This document shows positions 32,813 through 42,192 of a stretch of DNA of 64,000 nucleotides, piece by piece. Positions within the stretch are counted from its first letter, which is position 1, and each line of letters starts with the position of its first letter. A model generated the notes under the pieces. The model saw only the letters and a list, made by a program, of their open reading frames with translations, was not told the DNA's origin and did not search any database. Source of the DNA: Bacteroidaceae bacterium. Lineage in GTDB: Bacteria; Bacteroidota; Bacteroidia; Bacteroidales; Bacteroidaceae. The position numbers and the translations under genes are program-made. Where the stretch lies: NCBI GenBank assembly GCA_024401215.1, contig JAKSLL010000005.1, positions 30,387-94,386 on the forward strand. The letters run 5' to 3'.

Positions 32813-35488
32813 ATGGACAATTCAGAAAGAATAATTAAAGTCGACATCAATGAAACGATGCGAACAAGCTACATCGATTACTCGATGTCGGTGATTGTTG
32901 CTCGTGCACTTCCTGATGTTCGTGACGGTTTCAAGCCAGTACATAGACGAATACTCTACCAGATGGGCTTGAATGGCTATACATCAAACAACCCAACTCG
33001 CAAATGCGCCCGTATTGTTGGTGATGTGCTTGGTCACCTTCACCCACATGGCGACTCTTCTGTTTACGGAGCGTTAGTCCGCCTTGCGCAGCCTTGGGCA
33101 ATGCGTTACACTTTAGTGGATGGACAAGGAAACTTCGGTTCTGTTGATGGCGATGGCGCAGCTGCTATGCGTTATACAGAGGCGAGACTCAACAAACTTG
33201 GTGAGGCTATGCTTCAGGATATCGACAAGGAGACTGTAGATATGGTCGATAACTTCGACAATACAATGAAGGAGCCTTCTGTTCTTCCTACACGCATACC
33301 AAACCTTCTTGTCAATGGAGCTACTGGTATTGCCGTAGGTATGGCTACAAATATCCCAACTCACAATCTTAGTGAGGTCATTGATGGATGTGTTGCTTTC
33401 ATTGACAATCCAGAACTCACGAGCCTTGAGCTTATGCAGTACATCAAAGGCCCTGATTTCCCTACTGGTGGCATTATCTGTGGTGTTGATGGTATTCGCG
33501 AAGCGTATGAGACAGGTCGTGGACGTATTGTTGTTCGCTCAAAGACTGAGATTGAAACAGAAGGCGGACATGACAAGATTGTTGTAACAGAGATACCTTA
33601 TAACATCAACAAATCTGAACTCATCAAGAAGATTGCAGCTCTTGTTAGCGACAAGCGTATTGATGGCATCAGCAATGTGAACGACGAGTCAGACCGCGAA
33701 GGTATGCGTATCGTGATAGACGTGAAGCGCGATGCTAATGCTAATGTTGTCCGCAATAAACTCTTTAAGATGACTGATTTGCAAAGCACTTTTGCAGTAA
33801 ACAGCATCGCTATTGTTGACCGCCGACCTAAGCAGCTCACTCTTGCAGACATGATAAAATGTTTCTGCAACCATCGTCATGATGTTACTATCCGTCGTAC
33901 AAAGTTTGAGAAGCGCAAAGCTGAAGAGCGTTCACATATTCTTGAAGGACTCATTATAGCGTGTGACAATATCGACGAGGTGGTTCATATAATCCGAGCA
34001 GCAAGTAATCCGCAGGAAGCAATTGAAAACTTGATGTCACGCTTTGACCTTGATGAAATTCAGGCTCGCGAAATAGTGAACATGCGACTCCGTGCCCTTA
34101 CAGGTCTGGAGCAGACAAAGCTTCACGCTGAATATGACGAATTGCAGAAACTCATCGCTTATCTCGAGCAGATTCTTGTTGATCCGGAACTCTGCAAGAA
34201 GGTGATGAAAGATGAACTTATTGAAGTTAAGGAAAAGTGGGGTGATGAGCGCAAGACAGAGATAGATATTACTGCAAGTGAAAACTTCGATCCTGAGCAG
34301 TTCTATGCTAAGGAGGAGGTTGTGGTAACAGTAAGTCATCTTGGTTATATCAAGAGAACAACACTTACTGAATTCCGCACTCAGGCACGTGGTGGCGTTG
34401 GAGTTAAGGGCGGTAGTGCTCGCGATAAGGACTTCATACAGTATATCCATCCTGCGAACTCTCATAATACAATGATGTTCTTCACTCAGAAGGGTCTTTG
34501 TTTCTGGATGAAGGTTTACAATATCCCAGAAGGTTCTCGAACAGATAAGGGACGAGCAATCCAGAATCTGCTCAATATCGGCTCTGACGATAAGGTTACT
34601 GCATTCATCTGTATAGAGAACATCAATGATGAAGAGTGGGTGAACTCACATAACCTTATCTTCTGTACACGCCAAGGTGTGGTTAAGAAGACTGCTTTTG
34701 TCAACTATTCACGTCCACGTTCAAATGGTCTCATCGCAATCAATCTCAACGAAGGTGATGAAGTTGTTGATGTGCTTCTTACAAGCGGTAAGGACGAGAT
34801 TCTTATTGCAAATCGCAATGGTCGTGCAATACGCTTCAATGAGGCTGCTGTTCGTAATATGGGCCGTGGCGCAACTGGTGTTAAAGCAATCCGTCTCGAT
34901 GAAGATGGAGAGGATGAAGTTGTTGGCATGATTTCTGTGAGCAAGCCAGATGACTATGAGGAAGTGATGGATAAGATTGACGCTATCGAGAATGAAGAAG
35001 AGCGTCAGGCTGCCATCGATGCTCAGATGGAAAAATGGCCAGAGATGCCTACTGTGCTCGTTCTCTCTGAGAAGGGTGTTGGCAAGCGTTCTGCTCTTGA
35101 TGGATACCGCATCACAAATCGTAATGGTAAGGGTGTTAAGACTATCAATATTACAGAAAAGACAGGAAAGCTTGTGGCTCTCAAGAGCGTGACAGAAGAC
35201 AGGGACATCATGATAATCAACAAGAGTGGTGTTACAATTCGTCTTGCTGTTGCTGATATCAAGAAGTCTTCTCGCAATACACAGGGTGTTAAGCTCATAG
35301 ATATTGCTAAGCGTAATGATGTAATCAGTTCTGTCTGTGTAGTTGAACATTATGAAGAGCCAGAGGAAGATGCCGAATATGACGAGAATGGCAATCCAAT
35401 TGCTCCTGCTGATGTGACGCCAGGCGTTGTTGAGGATTCTTCTGACGCTCAGCAGACTACAGAGGAAAACGATTCAAATCAAGAATAA
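32813..35488 (+). CDS. gyrA: DNA gyrase subunit A
   Basis: GyrA breaks and rejoins DNA during supercoiling. The catalytic tyrosine is Tyr121 in AAAMRYTEARL. The C-terminal beta-pinwheel contains the GyrA-box QARGGVGVKGG, which separates it from ParC, and repeated ATRxGxxxR-like blades. At 891 residues it is slightly long because of an acidic tail (YDENGNPIAPADVTPG and beyond). The quinolone region reads HPHGDSSVYGALV: Ser82 matches E. coli Ser83 and Gly86 matches E. coli Asp87. Confidence 0.96.
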   Translation: MDNSERIIKVDINETMRTSYIDYSMSVIVARALPDVRDGFKPVHRRILYQMGLNGYTSNNPTRKCARIVGDVLGHLHPHGDSSVYGALVRLAQPWAMRYTLVDGQGNFGSVDGDGAAAMRYTEARLNKLGEAMLQDIDKETVDMVDNFDNTMKEPSVLPTRIPNLLVNGATGIAVGMATNIPTHNLSEVIDGCVAFIDNPELTSLELMQYIKGPDFPTGGIICGVDGIREAYETGRGRIVVRSKTEIETEGGHDKIVVTEIPYNINKSELIKKIAALVSDKRIDGISNVNDESDREGMRIVIDVKRDANANVVRNKLFKMTDLQSTFAVNSIAIVDRRPKQLTLADMIKCFCNHRHDVTIRRTKFEKRKAEERSHILEGLIIACDNIDEVVHIIRAASNPQEAIENLMSRFDLDEIQAREIVNMRLRALTGLEQTKLHAEYDELQKLIAYLEQILVDPELCKKVMKDELIEVKEKWGDERKTEIDITASENFDPEQFYAKEEVVVTVSHLGYIKRTTLTEFRTQARGGVGVKGGSARDKDFIQYIHPANSHNTMMFFTQKGLCFWMKVYNIPEGSRTDKGRAIQNLLNIGSDDKVTAFICIENINDEEWVNSHNLIFCTRQGVVKKTAFVNYSRPRSNGLIAINLNEGDEVVDVLLTSGKDEILIANRNGRAIRFNEAAVRNMGRGATGVKAIRLDEDGEDEVVGMISVSKPDDYEEVMDKIDAIENEEERQAAIDAQMEKWPEMPTVLVLSEKGVGKRSALDGYRITNRNGKGVKTINITEKTGKLVALKSVTEDRDIMIINKSGVTIRLAVADIKKSSRNTQGVKLIDIAKRNDVISSVCVVEHYEEPEEDAEYDENGNPIAPADVTPGVVEDSSDAQQTTEENDSNQE

Positions 35489-35524
35489 TTTACCAAAAAC
35501 AATAACCTAATATCATTTTTTATT

Positions 35525-36823
35525 ATGAAGAAATTAGCTTTGATTATGGCAGGTCTCCTCTTGGTAGGCGGCGCTGCAAATGCACAGGACAAGGAAGCTA
35601 TTAAAGCTGCTAAGGCTGCACAGAAAGCTGCAGAATCTGCAATGAAGAAGGCAAAGTCAACTTATGAGTTGTCAATAGCGAATCCAAATTATGGAAGAAA
35701 AGAGACAGACTTCACTAAGTTGGAAGGTGCCCGCACTCTTATCAATGAAGCTATAGCTAGTGAATATACAAAGAACAATCCTCAGACTTGGTACACTGCT
35801 GCTGATATCGAACATGAATATTATAAGAAGTATGAGGCGGAGTCAAAAGCAGACGAGTCTGTTGCTCCAATGTATATTGAGTCATCTTCAAGACTCCTCT
35901 CTTACTGTGTTACTGCCGACTCACTCGCTTCGATTTCAACAATGAAGCCAGAAGAGTATAAGCTCAATCATATTAAGTATCAGCCTATTGGTGTGAATGC
36001 TGCTATTCAGGTACTTATGGCTGCTCAGAATTTATCTAACAGTGAAGTAGAGAAGCAGGATGAACTTAAGAATGGTGCTAAATATGCTAAGAAGTTCAAC
36101 CAGGCAATCAATAACTCTTCTCTTTTGAAGGATTTCACAAACGAAAATCTTGAAGATTGGAAGGCTTATGGAAAGGTGTTCTACGCTCAGTCAGTTAACA
36201 ATATCAACGGAACTCCTGAGAATGATGTCGTTGAAGCATACGAAGCTCTTATTGGTACAAAATATGAGAGTGTAGCTTATCAGACTCTTGCAAGCTTCTA
36301 TCGCGAAAAGAATAAGGCTAAGCAGAATGAATATCTTATGAAAGGCCTTCAGTTCCTTCGTGGAAAGGAGGATGGAAAAGCACTTGGATCAAACTTTGCT
36401 ATGATGCTCATGCAGAACTATTTCCAGGACAAGCAGTATGATGATTTCAAGAAGATTGCTGAGATTATCAAGACAGATTTCTCTGATAGCGAATATTGTA
36501 TTAATGCTTACCTCTATGAAGGTCAGATGGAATTTGAGAATGGTAATTATGACAAGGCAAAGGAGGTGTTCCTTACTGCGAATGAGAAGTTCCCAGATGA
36601 GCCAAAAGGTCTTCTTATGGCTGCTCGTTGTGCATGGATGAAAGCAAACTCTACAGGTCAGAAGAAAGCTGATATGGACGAGGCTATCAGCCTTTTCAAA
36701 CAGCTTGAGACAGCTAATCCTTCTGATTCAGACCTTTGGGGTGAGCCTCTTTACATCCTCTACAACAATACTAATCAGCCTAAGCTTGCTGCTAATTACA
36801 AGAAGTATTACAAGGCGCAGTAA
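35525..36823 (+). CDS. Secreted or periplasmic tetratricopeptide-repeat protein
   Basis: A signal peptide ends near AANAQ. An alanine/lysine-rich coiled segment follows (KAAKAAQKAAESAMKKAK). The rest is helical with TPR-like units, clearest near YCINAYLYEGQMEFENGNYD and KAKEVFLTANEKFPDEP (about residues 320-365). TPR proteins of this form are common envelope scaffolds in Bacteroidales, but no partner is known. It follows gyrA by 36 bp and may be cotranscribed; a strong terminator follows. Confidence 0.82.
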   Translation: MKKLALIMAGLLLVGGAANAQDKEAIKAAKAAQKAAESAMKKAKSTYELSIANPNYGRKETDFTKLEGARTLINEAIASEYTKNNPQTWYTAADIEHEYYKKYEAESKADESVAPMYIESSSRLLSYCVTADSLASISTMKPEEYKLNHIKYQPIGVNAAIQVLMAAQNLSNSEVEKQDELKNGAKYAKKFNQAINNSSLLKDFTNENLEDWKAYGKVFYAQSVNNINGTPENDVVEAYEALIGTKYESVAYQTLASFYREKNKAKQNEYLMKGLQFLRGKEDGKALGSNFAMMLMQNYFQDKQYDDFKKIAEIIKTDFSDSEYCINAYLYEGQMEFENGNYDKAKEVFLTANEKFPDEPKGLLMAARCAWMKANSTGQKKADMDEAISLFKQLETANPSDSDLWGEPLYILYNNTNQPKLAANYKKYYKAQ

Positions 36824-36844
36824 TCCTAACAATGTTATATGACA

Positions 36845-36881
36845 AAAAAGCAGGTGCTCAAATCATGAGCACCTGCTTTTT
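36845..36881. terminator. Bidirectional intrinsic terminator
   Basis: aaaaagcaggtgctca pairs with tgagcacctgcttttt across aatca. It lies between the convergent TPR and type IX cargo genes, and can serve both. Confidence 0.92.
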
Positions 36882-36944
36882 GTTTTTAATTAATTGCCTT
36901 AACTCGGGTTGAATCCAAAGTGTTGACTTTGTGTAACAGCAGAT

Positions 36945-37706
36945 TTACTTTACGAGTACCTTCTTGTTGTTGATGATGTAAACACCAGGAGCAAGCTTTG
37001 AACCAGTACGGCCAACCTTTACGCCTGAGAGATTGTAAACATCCCCCTTGCCCTTGTACTCTGAAGCGGATGATATTGCTGTTACATCTTTTGCATCTAT
37101 GTGGTTAGTCTTGAGTGTAGCGAATGTGCCGTCAGACACTGCCACATAGCAGCGTGTGGCATAGAAGCCTGCCTTTACATCGTCAACATTAACGAAAGAA
37201 GCTTCGCTGTTATCCTTTGCGAGTATTCCATAAAGACCTTTAGCCTCCATCTGTTTCTGAGCACTTTCGAACTTAACTTCAACGCCATTGACGCTGAATT
37301 TCTTAGCAGCAGGCTCGTCAGTAATGAATGCTTCTGTTGCCTTGATCACCTTGTTGCCTGTGTCGCCAGTATAATGGAGAATGTAAGGTGTGTTAGCCTT
37401 GATGCCTTCTGCCTTACAGTCTAAAAAGTTGAGTTTGATTTCGGAACCATCCTTTTCAACTCCAGCGAGAGTTTCGAGACGGCAGTCAGAGCCAAACACC
37501 TCGTTTATCTGCTCCTCTGACATCGCGAATGGGAGAGAGATGGTGTTCCATCCATTGAAAACATATCTGTTAACATTTACGTTCACAGTCTTCTTGTTGT
37601 ACTTTATGAGGTCTGTACCTGCATAAGTGCTTAGGTTTAATGTCTGCTGAGCAGAAGCGCTAGCGCATCCAAGAGCGACGGCTGCAATGAGTAGTAATTT
37701 TTTCAT
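36945..37706 (-). CDS. Secreted protein with a type IX sorting-like C-terminal domain
   Basis: A signal peptide ends near ASASAQ. The central part has no fold I can name. The last 35 residues, VYNLSGVKVGRTGSKLAPGV then YIINNKKVLVK, have the (D/Y)xxG, LxxGxYI and KKxxxK pattern of type A C-terminal domains that direct proteins through the type IX system. PorU and PorV in the same window could therefore handle this protein. The segment YVFNGWNTISLPFAMSEEQI resembles Prevotella-type adhesin or surface proteins. It lies 29 bp downstream of fbp on the same strand. Confidence 0.75.
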   Translation of the reverse strand: MKKLLLIAAVALGCASASAQQTLNLSTYAGTDLIKYNKKTVNVNVNRYVFNGWNTISLPFAMSEEQINEVFGSDCRLETLAGVEKDGSEIKLNFLDCKAEGIKANTPYILHYTGDTGNKVIKATEAFITDEPAAKKFSVNGVEVKFESAQKQMEAKGLYGILAKDNSEASFVNVDDVKAGFYATRCYVAVSDGTFATLKTNHIDAKDVTAISSASEYKGKGDVYNLSGVKVGRTGSKLAPGVYIINNKKVLVK

Positions 37707-37735
37707 ACGCTTGTTTTTGGTTATTATGTTATTAC

Positions 37736-39736
37736 TTATTTTTCTTTTATGAATCCATTTCTATAGGCATAAAGCAGTTTCTTGAGGTTCTCTACTTTTG
37801 CTGTGAGTACTTTGCCCTTATCTGTGTCCTTGACGTATATACGCTGACTGTTGAGCTCGACAATTTGAGTGCTGCTCTTAATGTCATCTCCATTAAGGAT
37901 GGCGTCTTCTGCCGATTTGAAAGGCTGATGCTGTACGAGGTCAAGTCCGCGACTGTGAAATGTCAGTGTATATCCTGCTATTCCTGTTTCTGGCTGATAT
38001 GCCTTGGAGAAACCGCCGTCAATGACAAGCAGCTTGCCGTTTGCCTTTATTGGCGTCTCTCCCTTCAATACTTTAACAGGAGTGTGGCCATTGATGATAT
38101 GTCGATGCTTGCCCTCGACTCCAAAGTTGTCGAGAATCATATCAACAACCTTCTCATCATTATTATATGTATAATAGTAGCCTTTTTCTTCTGTGTGAGT
38201 CTTTTTGTCGTTGATGAAATAACGCTCAAATGTCGTCATCTTGTTTTTGTCAAAGAGAGGTGAGTTCTTGCCACACCATAGATACCATATATAATCTCTT
38301 GCAAAGCTCTTCTTTTCCTTTGGCGTGTCCTCGTTAAATGCCTCTCTTACAAGATGGCCAGTTTTTTTCATCAGAGATATGCCTTTGTATTTCTTTCCAA
38401 GTATCTCTACTTCCTTTAATGTGCCGTCTTCGTTGAGAGGTACTGAAGCATGATACATCAGATTGCTGTTGGCAATGGAATACATACACCCGTGCCCGAG
38501 CAGGCATTCTATATGTCTTTGTAGCTTGTCACTTGTGAGGAACGAATGCTGAAGCTTCTTCATGAGGAGTTCTTCTTCCTCGGAAAGGGCGTTAGGGTTA
38601 TCCTTATTTACTGTTGGAAGATATGTGTCCTTGAGATCGTATGCGGTTCCTTCAATCACGCATGTTCCGTTTTCGAAGTTTATATGCTCAAGCATCTTCC
38701 TGTCATCCATCTCAAATTCTGGTCTGCGGCTGATAATCTTAGCTTCTTCCTTGAACTGTATGATGGTGATAGCCTTGTGCATTTGTGCAAGCAATCGGCT
38801 TGTTTTCTTATCGTGATTCTCTTTTGATAATTCGTTTACAGCAAAAGGTTTGCAAGGGTCATCCTTGTATGTCTCCATAGCAAATGTTGCGAGAGGCAGA
38901 AGATTTATTCCATAGCCGTCCTCCAATGTTGCAAGGTTGCCGTATCTCATTGACATGCGCAACACGTTAGCTATACATGCTCTGTTGCCGGCAGCAGCTC
39001 CAAACCATTCTATGTCATGATTTCCCCACACAATGTCGAAATGATGGTAATTGCATAGCGTCTCCATAATAAGATGAGCGCCAGGCCCTCTATCAAAGAT
39101 GTCGCCAAGCAGGTGCAACCTGTCTATAGCTAATCGCTGTATAAGATTGCATATAGAAACGATAAAATGATCGGCTCTTTGTGTGTCGATTATTGTCTGG
39201 ATAATTACATTATAATATTGATGCTTTTGTCCGCCAATTCCACTGTGAGAATCGTGAAGCAGCTCCTCGATAATGTAGCCGAAATCATCAGGCAAGTCTT
39301 TGCGTATCTTGCTTCTGGTATATTTGGAGCTTACCTCTCTTAAAACTTTTATGAGCTGATTAAGGGTGATGACATAATAGTCATTCATGTTTTCCTCCGC
39401 AGCCTTAATGAGTTGCAGTTTTGCCTCTGGGTAGTAGATGAGTGTGCAGAGCTCTTTTTTCTCTGTAAGACGTAATGTCGAACCGAATATCTCCTCCACT
39501 TTTCTCTTTACATATCCCGATGCATTTCTCAGCACATGATTGAATGCTTCACTCTCGCCATGTGGGTCGCTAATGAAGTGCTCAGTAGGTTTAGGAAGGT
39601 TAAGTATGGCTTCAAGATTTATAATCTCACAGCTAGCCTCTGCCACATTAGGGTAGCTTTGGGCGAGAAGTTGCAGATACCTCAAGTCATTCTTGATCTC
39701 TTCCTCTTTTAATATGTTTTGTTCCAATTGTTCCAT
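37736..39736 (-). CDS. fbp: Class III fructose-1,6-bisphosphatase
   Basis: This enzyme performs the last irreversible step of gluconeogenesis. The 666-residue length and motifs HFISDPHGESEAFNHVLRNA, LLGDIFDRGPGAHLIMETL and VWGNHDIEWFGAAAGN identify the metallophosphatase-fold class III type found in Firmicutes and Bacteroidetes. HIINGHTPVKVLKGE near residue 555 is a further metal site. A promoter lies at 39754-39786. Confidence 0.95.
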   Translation of the reverse strand: MEQLEQNILKEEEIKNDLRYLQLLAQSYPNVAEASCEIINLEAILNLPKPTEHFISDPHGESEAFNHVLRNASGYVKRKVEEIFGSTLRLTEKKELCTLIYYPEAKLQLIKAAEENMNDYYVITLNQLIKVLREVSSKYTRSKIRKDLPDDFGYIIEELLHDSHSGIGGQKHQYYNVIIQTIIDTQRADHFIVSICNLIQRLAIDRLHLLGDIFDRGPGAHLIMETLCNYHHFDIVWGNHDIEWFGAAAGNRACIANVLRMSMRYGNLATLEDGYGINLLPLATFAMETYKDDPCKPFAVNELSKENHDKKTSRLLAQMHKAITIIQFKEEAKIISRRPEFEMDDRKMLEHINFENGTCVIEGTAYDLKDTYLPTVNKDNPNALSEEEELLMKKLQHSFLTSDKLQRHIECLLGHGCMYSIANSNLMYHASVPLNEDGTLKEVEILGKKYKGISLMKKTGHLVREAFNEDTPKEKKSFARDYIWYLWCGKNSPLFDKNKMTTFERYFINDKKTHTEEKGYYYTYNNDEKVVDMILDNFGVEGKHRHIINGHTPVKVLKGETPIKANGKLLVIDGGFSKAYQPETGIAGYTLTFHSRGLDLVQHQPFKSAEDAILNGDDIKSSTQIVELNSQRIYVKDTDKGKVLTAKVENLKKLLYAYRNGFIKEK

Positions 39737-39753
39737 CGATTGTTATTACGGCA

Positions 39754-39786
39754 CAAAAGTACTAATTATTTTTTAAACTAACACAA
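39754..39786 (-). promoter_or_regulatory. Bacteroidetes-type promoter of fbp
   Basis: On the minus strand TTG (forward caa 39784-39786) and TACTTTTG (forward caaaagta 39754-39761) are 22 bp apart, close to the start codon, giving a very short leader. Confidence 0.6.
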
Positions 39787-39926
39787 TTCTTTTAAAATTT
39801 ATTATTCACTTACTTTTTTCAAGTTTTTCTTTGTTGAGGTTGTGCATTTTGTTGTTAAAAATGCCATATTGGTGTCAATAGTTTGAATTTTCTATGTTTT
39901 TTGCAAAAAAAAGTCAGCAATTATTG

Positions 39927-39956
39927 TTGTTGTATTAGCAAAATGTTATAACTTTG
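39927..39956 (+). promoter_or_regulatory. Bacteroidetes-type promoter of dapF-dapL
   Basis: TTG at 39927-39929 and TAACTTTG at 39949-39956 are 19 bp apart. The leader is about 55 nt, supporting the downstream start chosen for dapF. Confidence 0.7.
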
Positions 39957-40015
39957 CATTCGAAATCACAAAGGAAGTGATATTGTTATTTAATAATTTC
40001 TCAACAACGAGTAAT

Positions 40016-40846
40016 ATGTCAACAAAGATTAACTTCACAAAGATGCATGGATGCGGCAATAATTATATTTATGTTTATCTGCCAGACAATCCAATTGCTG
40101 ACTTGCAGAAGGCTGCAATAGAGTGGAGCAGACCGAATTTCGGTATTGGAAGTGATGGTCTTATCACCATAGAGAAATCAGATATTGCAGATTTTAAGAT
40201 GAGGATTTTCAACAATGACGGCTCGGAGGCGATGATGTGTGGTAATGGCGTTAGATGCTGCGGCAAATTCGTGCGTGACCATCATCTTACAGAAAAGAAC
40301 ACTGTCACTTTTGAGACTCTTTCAGGAATAAAGATTCTTCAGCTGTTTGAAGATGAAAAGGGTGAGGTCATCTCTGCAAGAGTGGATATGGGCGAGCCAA
40401 TTCTCAACAACAAGAATCAATGTGCCACTCCCGATGGAAGCATGGTGGAGGGTGATGTGAATGGAATGAAAGGTACATTTGTATCTATGGGTAACCCTCA
40501 TGATGTGATATTTGTTGATGACATCAATTCTATTCAGCTTGAAAAGATAGGTAAGGATTTTGAATTTCATCCATTGTTCCCGGAAAGAGTGAACACGGAA
40601 TTTGCTCAGATACTTCCAGATGGTGCCATACGAATGAGAGTGTGGGAGAGAGGGTCTGGTATAACAATGGCTTGCGGCACAGGTGCGTGCGCTACTTCTG
40701 TGGCTGCAACAATAACAAAAAGAACAGGTCGCACAAACACAATAATAATGGACGGAGGTCCTCTGACGATAGAGTGGGGCGATGATAATCACATCTATAT
40801 GACCGGCCCTGCAGCAAAAGTCTTTGATGGACAGATTGACCTCTAA
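40016..40846 (+). CDS. dapF: Diaminopimelate epimerase
   Basis: DapF converts LL- to meso-diaminopimelate for lysine and peptidoglycan. The start was set at [20 protein letters not shown] because the 13 residues upstream lie too close to the promoter and have no match. The two catalytic cysteines are Cys75 in [12 protein letters not shown] and Cys220 in [12 protein letters not shown]. The protein has 276 residues, the usual size. dapL follows 28 bp downstream, so consecutive steps of the aminotransferase variant of the pathway are coexpressed. Confidence 0.96.
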   Translation: MSTKINFTKMHGCGNNYIYVYLPDNPIADLQKAAIEWSRPNFGIGSDGLITIEKSDIADFKMRIFNNDGSEAMMCGNGVRCCGKFVRDHHLTEKNTVTFETLSGIKILQLFEDEKGEVISARVDMGEPILNNKNQCATPDGSMVEGDVNGMKGTFVSMGNPHDVIFVDDINSIQLEKIGKDFEFHPLFPERVNTEFAQILPDGAIRMRVWERGSGITMACGTGACATSVAATITKRTGRTNTIIMDGGPLTIEWGDDNHIYMTGPAAKVFDGQIDL

Positions 40847-40874
40847 AACAACACAAAACAATAAATAACAACAC

Positions 40875-42107
40875 ATGGCTATAGTAAATGAAAATTTTCT
40901 TAAACTCGCTCCTTCATATCTGTTCAGCGACATAGCAAAGAAGGTGGCGGCTTATAAAGAGGCTAATCCTGACAAGAAGATTATCCGTCTTGGTATAGGT
41001 GATGTCACACAGCCTTTGGCTCCTGCTGTAATTGAGGCAATGCATAAAGCTGTCGAGGAGATGGCTTCTGCTGAAACATTCAGAGGATATGGACCTGAAC
41101 AAGGATATGATTTTCTTCAGAAGGCAATCATTGAGAACGACTTCAAACCACGTGGCATAGAACTTGGCGCAGATGAGGTTTTCGTAAATGATGGAGCAAA
41201 GAGCGATACAGGAAACATCGGAGACATCCTCGACAAAGGTAACATTATTGGAGTTACCGATCCTATTTATCCTGTCTATATTGATTCTAATGTAATGGCA
41301 GGTAGGGCAGGAGAGAACATCGACGGTCTTTGGAGCAATATCGTATATATGCCTTGCAATGGAGAGAATGACTTTACACCAGCTCTTCCAACGAAGAAGG
41401 TAGATGTTGTTTATCTCTGCTATCCAAATAATCCAACAGGTACTGTCATCACTCGTGAACAGTTGAAGAAATGGGTTGACTATGCGATAGAGAATGACGT
41501 ACTTATTATGTATGATGCAGCATACGAAGCGTACATTCAGGATGAGACAATACCTCATTCTATATATGAAATACCAGGTGCAAAGAAAGTTGCTATAGAG
41601 TTTCACTCTTATTCTAAGACTGCAGGTTTTACTGGAGCAAGATGTGGTTATACTGTTGTTCCAAAGGAAGTTACTGCAAAGAAGGCTGATGGCGAGAGAG
41701 TTTCACTCAACAAGATATGGCTCCGTCGTCAATGCACAAAGTTCAATGGCACAAGCTATATAACTCAGCGTGGCGCTGAAGCTATTTATTCAGAGGAGGG
41801 CAAAAAGCAGATAAAGGCAACAATTGCTTATTATATGGAGAATGCTCGAATCATGAAAGAAGCGTTTGCTGAGATGGGTGTTAAGACCTATGGAGGTGAG
41901 AATGCTCCTTACATCTGGGTGAAGGCTCCTAAGGGTATGACTTCATGGGAGTTCTTCGACGCTCTTCTGAAAGAGGCGAATGTAGTTGGCACGCCAGGAG
42001 TTGGATTCGGTCCTGCTGGTGAAGGATATTTCCGTTTTACTGCTTTCGGTCAGAAAGAGGACTGCATTGAAGCAATGCAAAGAGTAAAAGACTGGTTGAT
42101 GAAATAA
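40875..42107 (+). CDS. dapL: LL-diaminopimelate aminotransferase
   Basis: DapL makes LL-diaminopimelate directly from tetrahydrodipicolinate with glutamate as donor. The 410-residue fold-type I PLP protein has the LL-DAP class pattern [36 protein letters not shown] and the PLP lysine in [19 protein letters not shown] (about Lys247). The presence of dapL next to dapF shows that this organism uses the aminotransferase route, as in other Bacteroidales. A shorter leader with no clear own promoter suggests cotranscription with dapF. Confidence 0.95.
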   Translation: MAIVNENFLKLAPSYLFSDIAKKVAAYKEANPDKKIIRLGIGDVTQPLAPAVIEAMHKAVEEMASAETFRGYGPEQGYDFLQKAIIENDFKPRGIELGADEVFVNDGAKSDTGNIGDILDKGNIIGVTDPIYPVYIDSNVMAGRAGENIDGLWSNIVYMPCNGENDFTPALPTKKVDVVYLCYPNNPTGTVITREQLKKWVDYAIENDVLIMYDAAYEAYIQDETIPHSIYEIPGAKKVAIEFHSYSKTAGFTGARCGYTVVPKEVTAKKADGERVSLNKIWLRRQCTKFNGTSYITQRGAEAIYSEEGKKQIKATIAYYMENARIMKEAFAEMGVKTYGGENAPYIWVKAPKGMTSWEFFDALLKEANVVGTPGVGFGPAGEGYFRFTAFGQKEDCIEAMQRVKDWLMK

Positions 42108-42192
42108 ATGCGGCATTCTGGAAATGTTGTTTATCATGGTCTAATAAAAAGAAAAAATAATTTTACAATAACTCAATTAAAGTAAAAAGATT

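Noticed and set aside
39977-40015. N-terminal extension of dapF by 13 codons
   Set aside because: It starts too near the promoter at 39927-39956 and is not conserved in the family.
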